Shown here in pieces: positions 12,014 to 23,800 of a DNA stretch of 64,000 nt (position 1 is the first letter of the stretch; the number at the start of each line of letters is the position of its first letter). A model generated the notes under the pieces. That model searched no databases. It was not told the DNA's origin and worked only from the letters and a program-made list of their open reading frames with translations. Position numbers and translations under genes: made by a program. The DNA lies in assembly GCA_963930645.1 (NCBI GenBank), contig OZ005648.1, forward strand, positions 6,501,805-6,565,804, in the 5' to 3' direction. Source of the DNA: Salticus scenicus (Eukaryota > Arthropoda > Arachnida > Araneae > Salticidae).

Positions 12014-12607
12014 TAAGCGTCATAAGTTAGTCTTCTTTCATCCAACTTTTCACCCGTCTATTGTAACCTCTATTGTGTTTTCGTCGAGGAAAAATCGGCG
12101 CTAAATCGGCTCAAAAATTGGTTGTTTCTAAAGTTGCTGGGTCTGATACGCCCTTAATCATAACCTTAATAAAATTTATTCAGTATTTAAATGCAAAATG
12201 CCGCTAAAATTTATTTCTTGTAAATTATTTATGTATCCGAATCATTTTATATTGTGAATGCACAAAAACCACGAAGTGTGATTGCATAATTAACAAAAAA
12301 ATTATTACAGCTAAAATGAGCAAAATTTCATTTAAAAACACACTTTATGAAAAAATGTCCGCATAAAAATAATAGAGATATTTTTAAGATACTCATCCAT
12401 CCCCGTACCTCATTTTTAATACTCAATATTTGGTTACTTCGTATATCTATGCGGTAAAACATTTGCGAAAGTTTCATTAAAAACCTGCTTTTAAAATGGT
12501 AAATGACAAGCTGGCTGATTTACAATAAAATATTTGAATTTAAAAAAAATGAAAATGCACTTTTTCGTTTTCCGAGTGGTTACTAACATCGTGACTCTCC
12601 CACTTAA

Positions 12608-12829
12608 CCCTTTCAGTCGCAGTGTTCCCGCTGATGGAACACCTAATTTTAATTCTCAAGTGCAAAAACTCATCCCAGAAATTTTTTAGCAAAAATTTAC
12701 ATTTATAACATAGCAGAAAAGGTCCTTTTTTTAACGTGAAAATTTAAAATTTCTTCTATTTTAATTATGTTCGTAAAGTCCGGTGGCAGTGTAATTTAAA
12801 TGATCCGAATTACCTTGCTCCGCAAAGGG
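12608..12829. mobile_element. piggyBac-like MITE (222 bp) at TTAA
   Basis: TTAA at 12604-12607 and 12830-12833 flank ends CCCTTTCAGTCGCAG and CTCCGCAAAGGG. The inverted ends CCCTTT and the TTAA target are hallmarks of piggyBac-type elements. No transposase is present. Confidence 0.7.
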
Positions 12830-12833
12830 TTAA

Positions 12834-13917
12834 CATACTCCGGAATAAATTGAAATGGTGGGATCTATGCAACTTTTACGAGTTTTAGCTGTCGATAATG
12901 TTTACTTATAAAGTGATTTATTAATTAAATTAAATATTATTTGAATTGAATAAGGTTTACTTACAGATGTTTCAAACCGAAAATTTCTCGAAAAGGAACA
13001 ATGCTATTTTTTTTTAATTTTTTAAATATTTATGATCAGCTCTGTGTCTAAAACCTATTTTAAAAATTAGTTTAGTAATTTTTAAAATAAATTAAGTAGT
13101 GAACGTTAAAGGGTGAACTGAATCGTGAAGTGTTTGCGAAAAATGAGTCGTGATTTGAGAGATTTTTATCTGAAATGTAATTGAGTTTATTTTCATTATT
13201 TCGGAACAAAATTCTATGAAATGTCAACCTGTATCAATGTATCATAAAAATACACGGACAAAAATTCTATGCGTTATTAAAAGTTATGAAAAGTTTAATA
13301 AAACATGACAAGGAAAAATATCCACCCTCCTCAAAAAAAAAAAAAAAAAAAAAAACTTCACTGTATAACAGAATTTATTGACTCATATCCGAATGGGTTC
13401 CTATGTATGAATTCTTCTGTCATTATTATTGCTATTTTTGTCGTAAAGGATTGGCGCCAAAGAGGTCGGTTGTAATTAGCCGCAAGATAATATTAAGATT
13501 TTATTACTTTGACGCATTTTAGCATTTTATGAGACAGCAAATCTAAACCCACTCTAACAGGTAGAGTGACTCGTTAGAAAAAGTTATAACTGCAAAGGAT
13601 CATCCTATTAATTATTCAAAATTGTGCCCTGAGCCAATTTATATATTTGCTGGACGAGTTTTAGTTGTGAAGTATTCCTAGGGCAACTTCATTTTATCTA
13701 TAGTCACGTAAATCCCTTAAATTTAAAAAATAATGTGTTGCAATTCATAATATAAAAGATGTATGGGAACGTTAAAAAAAAAAAAAAAAAAAAAAAAACT
13801 ATTGTATGCTAATTTATTTATTTTAACATCTTCATGGATGATTGTCTCTGATAACTTTGTTCTGCAGTTAGACGGTACGTCCACATTTCACCCTTCTGGG
13901 TATAATTAGAGCTCCTC
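12834..13917. other. Noncoding, AT-rich
   Basis: No gene is visible. There are A-runs at about 13335-13354 and 13775-13798. Confidence 0.45.
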
Positions 13918-14530
13918 GAATACAGGCTGGCTCATCAGGCGTTTTGTTTCCCACTCAGCGATTGTTGCCCACGCGGTTCGAATTTCAAGTGTTATCAAAT
14001 CACATAAAATGGAGGTTTTGCAGCCGAAAATTGCTCAAATCACACCAGAACTGCTTTTAGAACGTTTAGATTTCCAACAGATGAAGAAAGGCGCAAAAAA
14101 AAATGGCTATTAATTGTCCAAAAGAAAATTGTATGCTTAGCTTTCAATCACAAATTTGAAGTGAAATTATGATATGTTTTCTTGCATTTTTTATATCAAT
14201 TATTTGTTTTTATTGTTGTTTGATTATCTAAATGTTGTATTTTACAACCTACACTACTTTTCAACGTGTATAAATATTTAAAATTAACTAATTTAACAGC
14301 AACAGTGATGGCTACTTTTTACAAGGGTTATAAGAAAATTTCGCCAAATATTACCGCCAAAATTATCAAGTACAAACAATAATTCGCTCTTCTGTTTAGG
14401 CAAACTCGCCATTTTAGGCGATAAAGATGCCGAGTAATACGTCTGCAACTAAACGTCGCCAAGCTATATTTCCGCTGGGCAACAATGATCAGCTGTGAGT
14501 CAGCTCGTATTATAGAAGTCTTAGTATAAC
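13918..14530. mobile_element. Inverted-repeat element carrying a THAP-domain relic
   Basis: The left flank (AATACAGGCTGGCTCA ... GATTGTTGCCCA) is matched in inverted orientation near 14465-14515 (TGGGCAACAATGATCAGC ... GTATT). The exact termini and any TSD could not be fixed. Because a THAP-like coding fragment lies between the repeats, I infer a P-type or other THAP-bearing DNA transposon remnant. Confidence 0.45.
14065..14172 (+). pseudogene. THAP-type DNA-binding domain fragment
   Basis: This frame reads FRTFRFPTDEERRKKKWLLI-like residues: an F-x-F-P motif followed by a basic stretch and the W of the THAP fold (consensus FHRFP...RRxxWL). The upstream C2CH cysteines are not found in any nearby frame, so only the second half of the domain survives. 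THAP domains are the DNA-binding part of P-element transposases and of host THAP proteins. The surrounding inverted repeats favour a transposon origin. Confidence 0.45.
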
Positions 14531-14579
14531 TAAACGTAGAGGGAGGGGGATAATCATTGCAATGATATGAGAGGAACAA

Positions 14580-15660
14580 ACAACCTACATAAAATGTCCT
14601 CCTAGGTTTCCTTATATCATCTCTTTTGATTTTTTTTTTTTTTTTTTAATAATTAAAAAAAAAAAAAAAATGAAAGTTGTATACTTTCTTACTTTCTGAT
14701 GCTAACATTTTGTCTGTAATGATTTTTTAACAATTTTCCTGCACTATATCTGCAACCTGTATGCCTATAAGGGCTTACGAGGTTAGTTTTAATAAGTTGG
14801 TAATAAGATATCAAGACGTGCGGTGGGATTTTATGAATTAATATCTACAAAATGTTCTAATTTAAATTCCGGAATACAAATACCAATGAAAAATAGATGC
14901 ATTAAAGGTCCCTTAAACTTTGATATTGTGAAATTAAAAGTTTTAATGTGTAAAAATTGTAAGAAGAATAAACATTTAAATTTTTTTCTCATTACCCATC
15001 GTACGGCTACGATGTGAATTTTTCAAATGGCAACAGTTCGTGACTGGTCTCTCCTATAGGCGTTTTAACATACCATAATCGAAAACCAAACATTAAAAAA
15101 AAAACATCTTTGTCTGTAGAAATAATTGATGACTTTCCCGATCATCTTGTCATCTCGATGCAATGTCGTGACATGGCATGGTGAAATCTTACTTTCGATA
15201 ACGCTGTTTATGAAGTGCACAAAATGTGGCATTGCAGATGAGTGCGTACTAATCTTGATACACATAATGAGATAAGAAACGAAATTACACATTCCTTTGT
15301 TCAGTGATGAAGATTATGTAAATAGTGTAATTTTGAGTGTGCAATGAGATCGCTGTTTTCTTTTCGAGGGTAATTCCTTTTTTATTATACAGCTGCGAGT
15401 CGTTCAATTTTATATCTGATCTGTGCGACAAGAAATAAATTTGCAATGGAAAGAAATGTTTTCGTTTCACATTTTCTTTTGCTTGTGCTTTTTTTCGAAA
15501 GTAATTATCATTCACGACTGGTTTGTTGCAGACCCTTAAACGCTTCTACCGATCGGTTAAGTATTTAATTTTGTCCGTTTCGAAGGATAATGGTCCGTCA
15601 GTTAATATTATATAGTTTTCTTATGAACACATCCAATTTAGCATTTATAAAAAAAAAAAA
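14580..15660. other. Noncoding region
   Basis: Short ORFs (75-76 codons on minus) show no domain. T- and A-runs are at 14631-14647 and 14656-14670. No gene is supported. Confidence 0.45.
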
Positions 15661-15667
15661 AAAAAAA

Positions 15668-15735
15668 TTCTGGAGTGACTCCACTCGACTTTCCGAACAT
15701 TGAGTCATTAAGGGCACTGTCCCGAAAGAGTTTAG
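15668..15735 (+). repeat. 5'-end fragment of hairpin-terminated repeat family C
   Basis: TGGAGTGACTCCACTCGACTTTCCGAACATTGAG is the reverse complement of the far ends seen at 1262 and 6780. It is followed by TTAAGGGCACTGTCCC, which is found inverted at 22838-22855 next to another family C copy. The rest of the element is absent here. Confidence 0.6.
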
Positions 15736-16379
15736 AAATGACACGCTAGTATAAAACCTATGTAAAATGTTTAGAGAGATTTTTCATTCGCATTTTAATA
15801 TTTTTGAATTTTGTTTTTTGCACATGATATTTGAGATCAAATCACAAGCCGCCTTTTTATTAAATTTTCGATTTCTCTTATTGTTTGATTGTGATTTTAA
15901 CTGCAATTTTGGAACTTTGGAAAACTAGGGTATTGTTCTATTTACAACTTTATAATAATAAACCCGTGAAATATCCTCAAAAATTAAATTTTAATCGGTA
16001 GACCTTAAAGTTCGAAGTTTTCAAATACTTTTTTTCCATAATTTTTACTAATTTCGTAAATCAAAAATACTTCTAGAGATATTGCGAATTTTTGTGAAAA
16101 TACTGAAAAATTCTTAAAATCTCCGCCTCCCATAGGTTCCTCCTTATCTGCGTGATTGATTAGACAGTTCCCAATCTTTTTCATCCCTCTACCCCAGTAA
16201 CACAGTAGGGGGGTTGTAGTGTGAGAGGGGGTGTTTAACAGAACGGAAAGGAAAGGAAAGATTGTTATTTCCTCACAAGTGCACTTTTAGAGTCAAAACA
16301 TTTCGTTCCTAAACTTTTTCATTTGTGTAGTAGTTTTTAATTTAAGTTACATAATTTTTAACAATATTAATATAATTCC

Positions 16380-16650
16380 TCCCCTTGCCTTTTCGGACTA
16401 AGAAACATACAATTTAGGATTTTACTATTAAAGGTTAAAGAAAAGAAAAAAAAAAAAAAAAACTGTATATTTATGAAAATATAAAAACTTTTTTTTTAAT
16501 TAATTAATTAATTTTTTATTTTATTTATTTATTTTTTGCGGGAGGTTGAAAAGAACAATCGCAGGCTAAAAAGAAAAGCTAACCAAAAAATATTAAATTT
16601 TATATACTGGAAATTTAAAAAGAGAAAAAGTAAAATTATTGGTATCGTTA
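16380..16650 (+). repeat. Local direct duplication, copy 1
   Basis: Starts CCTTGCCTTTTCGGACTAAG and includes CAGGCTAAAAAGAAAAGC and ACCAAAAAATATTAAATTTT. It recurs in the same order at about 17140-17330. Both contain expanded A- or T-rich simple repeats at different points. ORFs read here in both strands are low-complexity artefacts. Confidence 0.7.
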
Positions 16651-16785
16651 TTAGAATGAAGGCGATTGACGGCACTAGGGTCCTAGGCCTGAGGGAAGGG
16701 GCCCTCTGTGTGCAATGGGGGGGGGGGGGTCTTTCTAAGAGTTTACCTCGCATTTATTAGTCTTTCGTAAAAAACCACTGAAAAC

Positions 16786-16885
16786 TCAGAACGGCTAGGC
16801 TGACGAGTGCGACCTGGGATCGAACCCGGCACTTCACGTCTACCAGCTTCGAGGACAGAATCTCTCAGCCGCTGGTAGGCCGAAA
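16786..16885 (-). repeat. tRNA-derived SINE head, minus strand
   Basis: On the minus strand the sequence has a B box GGGTTCGATCCC, preceded by CCAGCGGCTGAGAGATTC-like tRNA sequence. The same head appears on the plus strand at 55090-55180 (CGGGTTCGACCCC). This is a polymerase III type SINE family of the host genome. Its body and tail are not clear here. Confidence 0.7.
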
Positions 16886-17139
16886 AAAAGAAGGAGCTTC
16901 TTTATTTAGATGAGTATTTTTTTATTATATGTTCTTTCCAGGAAGTAAAGGAATAGCCAAAAGACGAAAAAATAAAAGTAAAAAATTCCCACTTTGACTC
17001 ACGGACATTCAATTTGACATTTCACTGGAAAAGTAAAGTTTGAAAAATTCTTTTTAAATTCAAGGGAAGATGCCATATTGGTGGAGGGTAGACGGGCAGG
17101 GAAATACATAATACATTTTATAGTGATTATTTGTTACCT

Positions 17140-17330
17140 TGCCTTTTCAGACTGAGGTACACAATTTAGAATTTTACTATTGGGGGATTAAAAATAAATA
17201 AATAAATAAAAAAAGCTGTATATTTTCGGATATTCGTATGAAAAGAATAATAGTAGGCTAAAAAAAGTAACCAAAAAATATTAAATTTTAAATGCTTGAA
17301 ATTTAAAAAGATTAAAAGAAAAAAAAAAAA
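17140..17330 (+). repeat. Local direct duplication, copy 2
   Basis: Copy of 16380-16650 with shared phrases CTTGCCTTTTCAGACTGAG and TAGGCTAAAAAAAGTAACC. It ends in a long A-rich run (about 17319-17340). Confidence 0.65.
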
Positions 17331-17365
17331 AAAAAAAAAAGAAGAACAAAGGTGCTTTGTCTTTT

Positions 17366-18070
17366 TACTTTCTTCTGTACTCAATAGAAGAAAGTTTTGG
17401 ATTTGTAAAAATTTTCTATTTTCTTTTGATAGATTTACACGTTTTGAAAGATCCAGAACGCGATTTATCTATTTTTAGGAAACGTCTGTCTGTGTGTGTG
17501 AGATAAAAATTTCATTCCAATTATGTCCCAGGAACTACTGCTCAGATTTACCTATAAATTTATATGTAGTTCAATCTTGACATAAACTGAAGCCTATCAA
17601 TTTTTTGTGCTAATCGCTCAACAGGTGGCACTTTTACACAGCAATTTTCACAATATCAGGGAATGCTATATCTCATGAACTACTGCGTAAAATTTGATAT
17701 AAGTGCATATGTCGATGCACTTTGACATGAGTTAATGCTTATTACATTTGGCGTCAATAGTTCAACAGGTGGAGCTACTATAAAGCTATTTCTGATATTT
17801 TAGGGAAAGCTTTATCTCAGGAACTAATGTACAGATTTACATATAAATGTATATGTAGATTCACCTTAACCTAACTTAATGTCTATCAACTTTTGATGCC
17901 AGTCCCTCAATAGGTGACGCTGTTATACTACGATTTCCGCAGTTTACAGAAGGCTCTATCTCTGGTTCTGTTGCGTATAGTCGAACTAAATTTGATATGT
18001 AAAAAGGCAGAGATTTAATGCTGAGTCAATTTGGGTGCATATCGGCCGACAGGAGGCGCTGCTTTATTGA
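17366..18070 (-). repeat. Hairpin-terminated repeat, family B, ~4 tandem units
   Basis: It begins with a perfect hairpin (ACTTTCTTCT / AGAAGAAAGT at 17367-17395). Then come a phrase with CGTTTTGAAAGATCCAGAAC, a CTGTGTGTGTG tract and about four units of ~143 bp marked by CAACAGGTGGCAC-like words near 17621, 17763, 17909 and 18048. Orientation is minus if the hairpin is the 3' end. Confidence 0.7.
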
Positions 18071-18239
18071 AAATGCCCCCGAGAACAGGATGTACGCTAT
18101 CTGCAATTTTCTACAGTTTTACTTTTTTGACACGATTTCTAATCATTCAATTCCTGTCCCCTCTTCCTCCTCATCTTACATGTTTATTTTATATTGAACT
18201 TCGTAAATATGTTATTTAATTATTTTATGTATTTGTTTA

Positions 18240-19060
18240 TTACAGAGACCAGTCAAAAGTTTGAACATATGACTTTCTGTTTTTGAAAAACATTTGAAAC
18301 CGTTACGGAATTTGAGTGTTAGATAAAAACATTTGTACTTAAATACAGAAAATCTTTGTTCTAAAATTATGTACTTTCAACAATAATGTTTAGAGATGGA
18401 AATTTGATCTTCAAATTAAATACATAGCATGGGTAAAACTCATTATGAAATTTCAAGTCTGGAAAATACCTAAAATCTTGCTCATTCATCTACCGACAAT
18501 TTGCTTAATTTTTACTCTATTCAAATGAGATTTTGACAAAACGTGCTCAATATGTCTAGCTGTCAACCTATGCAATAAAGAGTTTTCTATTTTTCGCACA
18601 TGCGTAATATAATATTTACTAAAATTGCTCATATCTCAACGAATATTACAAATGTTAATTTTATGTTTTTTATGCATTTGTAATGTTTTGTGAGTTTTCT
18701 GCAAGGTTTGTAAAATTTTATGGGAATTTGTTCTAGTTACACGCAAAAAATTGTCAAAAAAAAAAAAAAAAAACTATATCTGCCTGAATAATTGTGCAAT
18801 TCACGCACCAAAACATCCGAATATTGTTACGTTACATGTGCAATTGTGCAATGTATTAAAGTTACAAGTCATTTGTAGCTTTTTATGATGCAGAGTGATC
18901 CAAAGTATTTTCGCTTTTCTATAGTTTGTGGTTGGTCCCCTAATTGCACCTTGGACTGAATCGAGAAAAAATGCGTTTTTAAATCTTCTTTGCATGTATG
19001 AAATAATTCCAAGCCATTTTGTCTAGTATTTTTTTTTTTATTATTTATAATGATTCCTTC
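18240..19060 (+). repeat. Dispersed repeat family D, copy 1
   Basis: Segments containing AAATTTCAAGTCTGGAAAATA, AATATGTCTAGCTGTCAACC and GGTCCCCTAATTGCACC recur, diverged and rearranged, near 48.2-48.7 kb, 50.1-51.1 kb and 54.5-54.9 kb. An A18 run is embedded at about 18757-18774. Small minus-strand ORFs here are not conserved between copies. Confidence 0.55.
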
Positions 19061-19107
19061 TTCAGAATATATTAGTTTACTAACTAACGTACAGCCAGAC
19101 ACATTTA

Positions 19108-19255
19108 TGGTTCAACCATTCGTTTTAAAGGTATTGGCGAGCTGTTTTGAAAGATACCCATCATGAAAATTTACTCCCATCAAGGGGGGGAGGCGAGGCT
19201 CGTGCACATACAAAACTTTTTTCCCAGTTGACTATCTCTATTATAAATGATTCTT
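19108..19255 (+). repeat. Dispersed repeat, copy 2 of the 103-250 unit
   Basis: Shares TTCGTTTTAAAGGTATTGGC, GATACCCATCATGAAAATTT and GTTGACTATCTCTATTAT with the first copy. Confidence 0.75.
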
Positions 19256-19339
19256 GTAAATTTCATAATGTTTATTAAAAAGTAATTTCCTTATGCACAT
19301 TTATACAAAATTTTGTCCTATACCACCATGTTAAAAATT

Positions 19340-19640
19340 TAGAAAAAGCGGGATGGCAACGCAACCTGTAAGACAATTTTTACCAAAATTTGATAGGCAC
19401 TAATTTATATCAAGGTGCAACTACATACCAATTTGTATGAAATTCTTTGCAGCAGTTCCTGAGATAGAGTTGCCACAAAATTTTCTCACACACACACACA
19501 CAGACAGACAGATAGACATTTTCTAAAAATGGTCCAATCGTGTTCTACATCTCTCAAAACGTGTAAATCCATCAAAAACCCGAGGTCGAAAATTTTTACG
19601 AATCCGATACCCTCGTCTATTGAATATAGAAGAAAGTAAT
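19340..19640 (+). repeat. Hairpin-terminated repeat, family B, single unit
   Basis: One tandem unit, a CACACACAGACAGACAGATAGACA tract (about 19489-19515), CTCAAAACGTGTAAATCC, and a terminal hairpin that has partly decayed (CGTCTATTGAATATAGAAG). Confidence 0.6.
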
Positions 19641-19649
19641 AAATAAATT

Positions 19650-20100
19650 TCAAATAACTCACGAAGTTTTCAAAGTAGAATTTTGAAATAACTATACGGT
19701 CAATGCCATTATGATAAATAATATTTTAAATGCAATTCCACATTCTACTATTACATTCTTATACACTGCTTCATTCTTGAGATAATCTTTACAAAGGAAA
19801 ATTTTGCCCTATGCTGTCATGTTAAAAAATATTACATTTCATTTAACTCATGCAATTTTAAAGTAGAATTTTCAAATTTCATATAGTTCATGCAAGTATC
19901 ATAAATAATATTTTAGAATCTATCCGACTTCTTTACGCTTATTCATTCTTGATACAAGCTTTACAAAGCAAAATGTTGAGCCTACGCCATTATGTTAAAA
20001 AAATTTTAAATTTCGAATAACTCCCAAAATTATCAAAATACAATTTTCAAATTTAATAGGGTTAGTATACCAGTATTTTAAAAAATATTTTAAAACTGGT
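19650..20100 (+). repeat. Diverged ~170-bp tandem repeat, about 2.5 units
   Basis: Phrases of the type TTTCAAATAACTCACGAAG, GATAAATAATATTTTA and TTACAAAGGAAAATTTTG recur in order near 19650-19810, 19845-19985 and 20010-20100. Confidence 0.6.
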
Positions 20101-20453
20101 CCGATAAGTTTAGCATAGGAGCCCCTTGGCAGCTTTTAAACTGTTGTTGTCATTTTGGCGATGAATTAAATTGTTATCGCAATTGCGTAAGTAAAGATCT
20201 TGGCGAGAAACATCGGAGCTACGACGGTGCCAAATTTCAAAATTCGTCAAAGAGTTCTAAGCTGAATCAATTTTTTAAGCACTATTTTTCTCAAATTTAA
20301 TTATTTAAAAGAAAATGTGTGTACATTCAGTTTTTATTCGATATAAAAAAGAAATATATTTAAATATATATAAAGGTCAATTTTTAAGTCTTTTATGTTT
20401 TTCCTCAATTGTTACTTCTTTTTTATTTTACTCTTTAATTATGAGCAGGACAA

Positions 20454-20506
<53 letters not shown>

Positions 20507-21518
20507 GGAAAGAAAGAAAAAGAAAAAGGCGCGCGCGCTTGCTTAGATACTTTCATTTTTCTTTTCAAAAATCACCAATTTTAATATTTAAACGTAGGGA
20601 TTTAACAGAGAGTAATATTTGCCGGATATATCTGAAACACTGATGTCAGGTGGATACCGATATGCGGCATTCGGCAAAATCGCTATTCGTTTCGTCCTCA
20701 TTTTTTAAATGATTAAATTGAACAATTTTCAAATATATATATATAATTTTTTAAATCTGTCCTTGTAGATATTAACTTTTTTTAATTTTTATGGAGTTGT
20801 TTTGAAGTTATGCAAATTACAGATCATGAATAATAAAATCATTTTGTGCATAGTCTTTATACTTTTAATAATTTTTTAATAGTTAAACTTATGTTACAAA
20901 ATTTCTTTATTTTTAGAAATTTTCATTTTCATTTTTTTTTTTTTTTTTTTTTTTCTTTAACTAAGTTTAATTTTTTTCCATTTATTTTAATTTATTAGAA
21001 ATTGACATCACTATTTTAGAAACTTTATTTGCAGTAATTTAAAAAATGTTAATTATAAATATTTTAAATAGAATTTCTCAGCTATCTAATCCTAATAAAT
21101 GCATGCAAGTTTGCTTTTATTTTTTTCAACTTATAACAATAACAATAATAATAATAATAATAATAAATGTATCATTCTATACTGAGGCTGTCCAGTTTCT
21201 TTAGTACAATATTTCTGATATTCATTTTAATTATTTAATAATAATAATAATTGCACGTTCGTTTTTTATTTATTTTTATTTCATTTTTTGACACAAAGAA
21301 AAATATATTTACTTAGATATTCATTTTTGGCATCAACTTCTTTTTTTCTTTTTTATAATTTTAAAGTGGGTTTTTTATTACCTTTTGAGTCAATTATCCG
21401 GTTGAACTAAAAAATACGGCATTAGCTAGATTTACCGTTCTATACTGTAGCTATTCCATTTAATTAGAACGAAATTTCTAAATTTTATTTTAATTAATAA
21501 TGTAGTAATAATAATTTC

Positions 21519-21549
<31 letters not shown>

Positions 21550-21960
21550 CCCGACATAAAAATAAGTATAATTACGCATATATTTTTGGCATTAATTTCT
21601 TTCTTTACATTTTTTTTAAAATAATTTTTAAAGTTTAAGTAGGATTTTTATTACTTTTGAACCAATTATTCGATTGAACACAAAAATACAGAATTACCTA
21701 GATTTCGTTTTAATACGTAAGTGTACCAATTTTTTATATAATCCGGACTAAATATCCGTATAGATACAGTTACAATCGTTTAGCTCTTTATATTTAGATG
21801 ACAAAATAAAAAAGTTTTGAACGTCCATTCAAGGTAATAGATAAAAATTGGTAACGAAGACAAAATCGCTATCTGAAAGAAATTGTTCGACCTGTCTTAC
21901 TACTACTACTAAGGTGCCTCGATAAGTAATATAGGCACCCTAACTACTACTACTAGTAGT
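20101..21960. other. Low-complexity, AT-rich region without genes
   Basis: It contains a long A run followed by GAAA repeats (about 20454-20530), T runs at about 20933-20955 and 21521-21550, and (TAA)n near 21145-21170. Frames reading poly-lysine across the A run are artefacts. A pair GGTGCCTCGATAAG/TATAGGCACC lies near 21913-21940. Confidence 0.5.
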
Positions 21961-21969
21961 AGTAATAAT

Positions 21970-22427
21970 CAGGGACCAACTATGATTTTTGGAGACCCTG
22001 GGCACTGATGCTAGTTGGAGGCCCCTTACCCTACTCTAAAGATTTCACCAAAAGGACCAGTTCTCAAAAATAAAAATAAATAAATAAATAAAGTGCATTT
22101 TTAAAATTTTTCCTTCAACTACACCTTCTATTTCCTCATTTTTTTAGCAACCTATAACAAAATCATTAGTTTTATGTTCAAGACAAATGAAAAACTGAAG
22201 TACATTGATCAGCCAATGTTTAGGAAATTAGTCACAAAATTTAATAATTGTTTATGCTCTCTAGTAAAATATAAAAATTTAATCAATTTTTGTTTTAAAT
22301 AGACATATAATGAAAAAAAAAAAAATATTTATATATACTACTACTTCTCAGTTTTTGAAAATGAGGCCCCTTAAATTTGGAGGCCCTGGGCCAGTGCCCC
22401 GTGTGCCCGTGCCATAATCTGGCCCTG
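21970..22427. mobile_element. hAT-like MITE (458 bp) with GTAATAAT TSD
   Basis: Ends CAGGGACCAACTATG and CATAATCTGGCCCTG are inverted, and the GGCCCTGGGC-type subterminal sequence is typical of one hAT group. Both sides are flanked by GTAATAAT (21962-21969, 22428-22435). The target lies in a TAA microsatellite, so the duplication is less decisive than elsewhere. A short A run and AT-rich interior; no gene. Confidence 0.72.
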
Positions 22428-22450
22428 GTAATAATAATAATAACCTGTGA

Positions 22451-22452
<2 letters not shown>

Positions 22453-22497
<45 letters not shown>
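22453..22497. repeat. (TA)n microsatellite
   Basis: About 22 TA units. Frames of alternating I/Y residues here are spurious. Confidence 0.9.
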
Positions 22498-22499
<2 letters not shown>

Positions 22500-22822
22500 G
22501 AATCAATACTGTACATATATGCATGTATACATGCGTTTTTACATGCATTCATTACATAATATTGAGGTTCGTTCAGTAACGCGCTGTCTTTTTATCAAAA
22601 GACAAATCAGTAGTGAGGGAGTTTCTCGACCAACCTTTTGAATAATTGACTACTTTTGGGGGACGAAAATGACCCCGCCTCTGTGATTATCATTTACTCT
22701 CATATTGACAGCCGAAATAGTTAAAGTCCCTAATTGGACAAAAAATGTCACACTTGGTTAAAGGCGGGGTAAGTTTTGTACTTCAACTGAACCAGTTTTT
22801 TAGTTTCATTTTCTATAGCAAG

Positions 22823-23800
22823 GAGTTGGAGGGAAACGGGACAGTGCCCTTAACAGTTTTGTAGATAAAGTAAAGAAAGAGGAGTTGTTAAACAAACAAA
22901 AGAGAGAAAAACATAATAGAATGTTTGAGTATTTTTTTCCATATAGTACACGATGTTTTATTGAACGCTACTGAACTTTCAGCACATAGATCATAATGAT
23001 AAAAAATTTTTCGTTGTGTCCCTGTAAAAACCTATAGATGCTAGATTCACCAAAATGCTTATAGTGAGTGCAACAGTGATTTATAATATTCATATAAATT
23101 TTCAGCTCAATTGAATAAGGTGTTTAGATGCTATCGCACTTTTAAAAATTGGGTCCCATAGGCCATAATGATAAAGAATTTTTCTTTGTGTCCTTGTAAA
23201 AAAACACTAATTGCTAGATTCACCAAAATCTATACAGTTGGTGCAACTGTGACCTATAACATGTGTATAAATTTTTTACTCAGATTAATAAGGCGTTTAG
23301 ACGCTATCACACTTTTAAAAATTTGGCCCCATAGGCCATAATGATAAAGAATTTTTCTTTGTGTCCCTTAAAAAACTGTAAGGGCTAAATTTACGAAAAT
23401 CTATACAGTTCGTGCAACTGTGACTTATAACATGTGTACAAATTTTTTGCTCAGATTAATAAAGTGTTTAGACGCTATCGCACTTTTAAAACTTTAGCCC
23501 CATAGGCCATAATGATAAAGAATTTTTCCTGGGGTTCCTGTAAAAAAAACTATAATTGCTAGATTCACCAAAATCAATAGGGTTCGTACTAGGGTGACTT
23601 ACAATATGCGTGCCAACTTTCAGCTTATTCAAACAAAGCATTTAGACGCTTGCTTGTTCACTCACATACACACACACATACATACATCATCGTAAAAATA
23701 GTGAAAACGGACTCGGGACACCTCGAAACGTATAGAAATCTCAAATTCGGATTTTTAACATGATTACAATACTTTCCTCACTATAGTGTTCGGAAAGTAA
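22823..23800 (+). repeat. Hairpin-terminated repeat, family C, ~4 tandem units
   Basis: Inverted relative to the 5.4-6.8 kb copy. The left end has TTTTGTAGATAAAGTAAAG and the interior has about four ~172-bp units with GATAAAGAATTTTTC and GTGTTTAGACGCTATC words. Next comes a CACATACACACACACATACATAC tract and a terminal hairpin at 23771-23798 (ACTTTCC / GGAAAGT). Confidence 0.75.

Larger units (their letters stand above)
8737..12154. mobile_element. Harbinger-like DNA transposon remnant (host of nested hAT)
   Basis: The ends are inverted: AGCGCGTATCAGAC at 8737 and, reversed, AGGGCGTATCAGAC at 12154. Similarity continues inward (GCCGATTT...GCGCCGATTTTTC on both sides). A 3-bp TAA flanks both ends (8734-8736 and 12155-12157). 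A TWA target site with ends of this kind fits the PIF/Harbinger superfamily (established trait), but no transposase is visible, so the class is inferred. About 600 bp belongs to this element and the rest is a hAT insertion at 8895-11707. Confidence 0.6.

Noticed and set aside
20315..20643. Lysine-rich ORFs
   Set aside because: They read through a poly(A)/GAAA simple repeat.
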